Below the pieces are notes generated by a model. It made no database searches and was not told the DNA's origin. It saw only the letters and a list, made by a program, of their open reading frames with translations. From positions 3,162,001 through 3,226,000 of the forward strand of contig OW818666.1 of NCBI GenBank assembly GCA_942493035.1: a DNA stretch of 64,000 nt, given 5' to 3'. Made by a program: the position numbers and the translations under genes. Positions 62,168 to 64,000 of the stretch are shown here, piece after piece. The DNA comes from WRGT01 sp942493035 (GTDB lineage: Bacteria > Spirochaetota > UBA4802 > UBA5550). Every line of letters begins with the position of its first letter. Within the stretch, counting starts at the first letter, position 1.

Positions 62168-62377
62168 ATGGATGTTAAAGACAGCAATGGCGCAATATTA
62201 GAAGATGGTGATTCAGTTCAGGTTATAAAAGACTTAAAAGTAAAAGGAGCTTCGGACACTCTGAAGAGAGGGACAGTCATTAAAAATATTAAGCTTACAT
62301 CAAAGGCCGAAGAGATTGAATGCCGCATCGGCAAGAGTACAATCGTTCTTAAAACATGTTTTATGAAGAAAGTCTGA
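62168..62377 (+). CDS. PhnA/YjdM C-terminal-domain protein
   Basis: A 69-residue protein matching the C-terminal domain of PhnA-like (YjdM) proteins: VKDSNGAILEDGDSVQVIKDLKV, LKRGTVIKNIKL, ECRIGKSTIVLKTCFMKKV. It lacks the N-terminal zinc ribbon of the full-length form. Despite the name, a role in phosphonate use is doubtful. An AGAGG sequence precedes the ATG. Confidence 0.85.
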   Translation: MDVKDSNGAILEDGDSVQVIKDLKVKGASDTLKRGTVIKNIKLTSKAEEIECRIGKSTIVLKTCFMKKV

Positions 62378-62486
62378 TTTTTTTGATCCGCGACTGATAT
62401 ACAGTTATCATTGTTTTAAGCAATAACGATTTTCATTCACCGGATCATCAACAAAACTTCAGATATTACTCAGAAAAGGGGTCCAT

Positions 62487-63437
62487 ATGAAAACAAGACA
62501 ACTCGGAACAAGTGAACTTCAAGTAACAGAGATAATTCTCGGCACATGGGCAATCGGCGGAACCATGTGGAGCGAGTATGATGAAGCGGATGCGATACTT
62601 GCTATCGAAGCAGCCATTGACAACGGGATTAACTGCATCGACACTGCTCCGGCTTACGGTGCTGGTCATGCAGATGAGCTTATAGGTTCTATTATTTCAG
62701 GCAGAAGAGATAAAGTATTGATTGCATCAAAATGCGGACTCGATATTGAAAACGGTTACAGGCACAATCTAAAACCGGAATTTGTACAATACGATCTTGA
62801 ACAGTCGCTGAAGAGACTCGGTACAGACTACATCGATCTCTATCAGATCCACTGGCCCGATCCAGCAGTACAGATTGAAGACACCATGAAAGCTTTGATG
62901 AAGGCGAAAGAATCGGGAAAGATACGATACATAGGTATATGCAACTTTTCAGGTGAACAGCTGAAAGAGGCAATGAAGTATGGCGAGATAGTCTCTTACC
63001 AGCCGAACTACTCACTCCTTGAGCGGGAGATTGAATCTGACCAGATGAAGGTGTGCGTTGATAATAGTATTGGAATTATTTCATACGGTTCTCTCGGTGC
63101 GGGTATGCTTACGGGGAAATACAAGGAACTACCTCAATTCAAAAAAGGTGACGCACGGAATTTTTTCTATAAATTTTTCAAGAAACAGTACTGGACTGAA
63201 GTAAAAGCGGTTGTTGACAAAGTATCAGAAATTGCAAAAAGAAGATGTGTTAAACCGGGACATGTTGCAATTGCCTGGAATCTTTCGAAAGCAGGAGTTA
63301 CAGCAGCAATTGTCGGAGCACGAACCGCACAGCAGGTTCTGGATAATCTCGGAGGATCAGGTCTGGTTCTTACTGCAGAAGAGATTGCGGAACTTGACAG
63401 AGTTTCGGAGAATGTGTACGGAATTGCGGCGGAGTGA
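62487..63437 (+). CDS. Aldo/keto reductase
   Basis: 316-residue NADPH-dependent oxidoreductase with a TIM-barrel. Catalytic tetrad: D50-region (NCIDTAPAYGAG), Y of the same motif, K in VLIASKCG, and H of QIHWPD. C-terminal NADP-binding segment ITAAIVGARTAQQVLDNL-like (given as AAIVGARTAQQV). General aldehyde or ketone reductase; substrate unknown. AAGGGG ahead of the ATG. Likely the second gene after the PhnA-like gene, though 109 bp separate them. Confidence 0.93.
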   Translation: MKTRQLGTSELQVTEIILGTWAIGGTMWSEYDEADAILAIEAAIDNGINCIDTAPAYGAGHADELIGSIISGRRDKVLIASKCGLDIENGYRHNLKPEFVQYDLEQSLKRLGTDYIDLYQIHWPDPAVQIEDTMKALMKAKESGKIRYIGICNFSGEQLKEAMKYGEIVSYQPNYSLLEREIESDQMKVCVDNSIGIISYGSLGAGMLTGKYKELPQFKKGDARNFFYKFFKKQYWTEVKAVVDKVSEIAKRRCVKPGHVAIAWNLSKAGVTAAIVGARTAQQVLDNLGGSGLVLTAEEIAELDRVSENVYGIAAE

Positions 63438-63538
63438 CTGTATGATTATGCATCAATAATTAAAGATATAAACTGTTGTGTTATAAATAATTTATCAGCC
63501 ATAAACTTTAAATCCCCCCGTTTCGCATCGCTCAACAT

Positions 63539-63612
63539 CCCCCTTTAATAAAGGGGGTTATGAAATCCAGAAAGTTTAAACCCTCTTTATCAAAGAGGGT
63601 GGCCGATAGGCC
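63539..63612. repeat. Cluster of mini-hairpins after the aldo/keto reductase
   Basis: Three palindromes in succession with 3-4-nt loops: CCCCCTTT-AAT-AAAGGGGG (63539-63557), ACCCTCTTT-ATC-AAAGAGGGT (63580-63600) and GGCC-GATA-GGCC (63601-63612). No T run suggests a terminator; the style matches the other interspersed palindromes. The region 63438-63704 contains no other feature. Confidence 0.75.
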
Positions 63613-63704
63613 GGGAGATTTATCGGTATTATACAGAAAACTATTTGATGAAAATTCATCCGGCCACGACACTATTACATGGAGCATGAAGTAAAAGACG
63701 CATT

Positions 63705-64000
63705 TCAGAATGTCAGTTTACCCGAAATGTATACCATATCATTTGCATCGAACTGCCCTATATCCGTATCTGTATCACCCTCTACAAACCATCCGCCAAG
63801 TGTAAGCTCAAAGTTATCTGCCAGTTTCAGCATAAACTCGGCATTTCCATATACGCTTTTGTCACCAGTGTCGTAAGCTCCCTGAGATGAGACACGGAAC
63901 TTCTGATTAAACATAAAGTAACGGATGTTCCAGATTATCAGATTTGTATACCGTTCATCAGCAAGACCCTCTTCGTAACCTTTAATTATCTTCTGATGGA
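63705..64000 (-). CDS. C-terminus of an outer-membrane beta-barrel protein (partial)
   Basis: The frame is open from the right edge. About 98 residues are visible, ending DMVYISGKLTF. Alternating strands with acidic turns (EGDTDTDIGQFDANDM) and a terminal Phe fit an outer-membrane barrel, in the same style as the 5383 porin. The Met at 63914 is internal; the frame continues to base 64000 (reading ...ERYTNLIIWNIRYFM), so the N-terminus lies beyond the window. Confidence 0.75.
   Translation of the reverse strand, partial: HQKIIKGYEEGLADERYTNLIIWNIRYFMFNQKFRVSSQGAYDTGDKSVYGNAEFMLKLADNFELTLGGWFVEGDTDTDIGQFDANDMVYISGKLTF

Overview
The window reads as the chromosome of a low-GC (roughly 38% G+C by eye), Gram-negative-type bacterium. 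It encodes exported beta-barrel proteins ending in an aromatic residue, many lipoproteins with spirochaete-style lipoboxes (LSC, ISC, SAC), an M23 peptidase, a LysM lipoprotein and large coiled/ankyrin envelope proteins. A 2[4Fe-4S] ferredoxin suggests anaerobic metabolism. I favour an uncultured Spirochaetota lineage, but this is inference from gene style; no rRNA or other marker gene is present.

Layout. 1-8.6 kb is a mobile-element island: the start of a secreted protein, an IS4-family element (329-1831, 10-bp target duplication), an orphan antitoxin, a GxxExxY protein, a complete IS66 element (2893-5258, 8-bp target duplication), an outer-membrane porin, and an intact IS110-family element (7017-8479). 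8.6-16.7 kb holds membrane and lipoproteins, a receiver-SpoIIE phosphatase, a YfcE-like phosphodiesterase and a penicillin-acylase-like hydrolase. 16.8-24.4 kb holds a large exported protein and the N-end-rule operon clpS-clpA-aat. 24.8-29.0 kb holds a receiver-PAS-ATPase protein, a tautomerase and an ABC/FtsX pair. 29.0-30.7 kb is a second, inverted and frameshifted IS110 copy inside another repeat. 30.8-36 kb holds ferredoxin, a beta-barrel protein, clpB and a lipoprotein. 36-41.4 kb is an M23 peptidase / giant ankyrin protein / lipoprotein operon. 42-45.7 kb is a LysM lipoprotein / beta-propeller / M50 protease operon. 46-49.3 kb holds an FKBP lipoprotein, an AEC transporter, a TetR regulator and a toxin-antitoxin pair. 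49.6-51.5 kb is an acyl-CoA synthetase. 51.6-60.1 kb is an envelope glycan/lipid modification cluster. 60.2-64 kb holds a haem-motif sensor kinase, a PhnA-like protein, an aldo/keto reductase and the end of another barrel protein.

The most striking system is the IS110 element and the repeats it occupies. A mosaic repeat made of small hairpins, many centred on CACGATG/CATCGTG, occurs at least three times. Both IS110 copies sit at the same point near its end, in GACAGGGCGGATGGGG-like sequence. The 279-bp region 3' of the transposase can fold into two adjacent stem-loops with internal loops. One loop carries matches to both halves of the insertion target, the other carries matches to the two ends of the element, which is the architecture expected of a bridge RNA (seekRNA). 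The two ends of the element would also form a sigma70-like promoter only when joined in a circle, and the transposase ribosome-binding site is masked by a 10-bp inverted repeat. The interspersed repeats therefore look like an RNA-addressed landing platform, with at least two vacant sites in the window (about 1930-1945 and 32350-32365).
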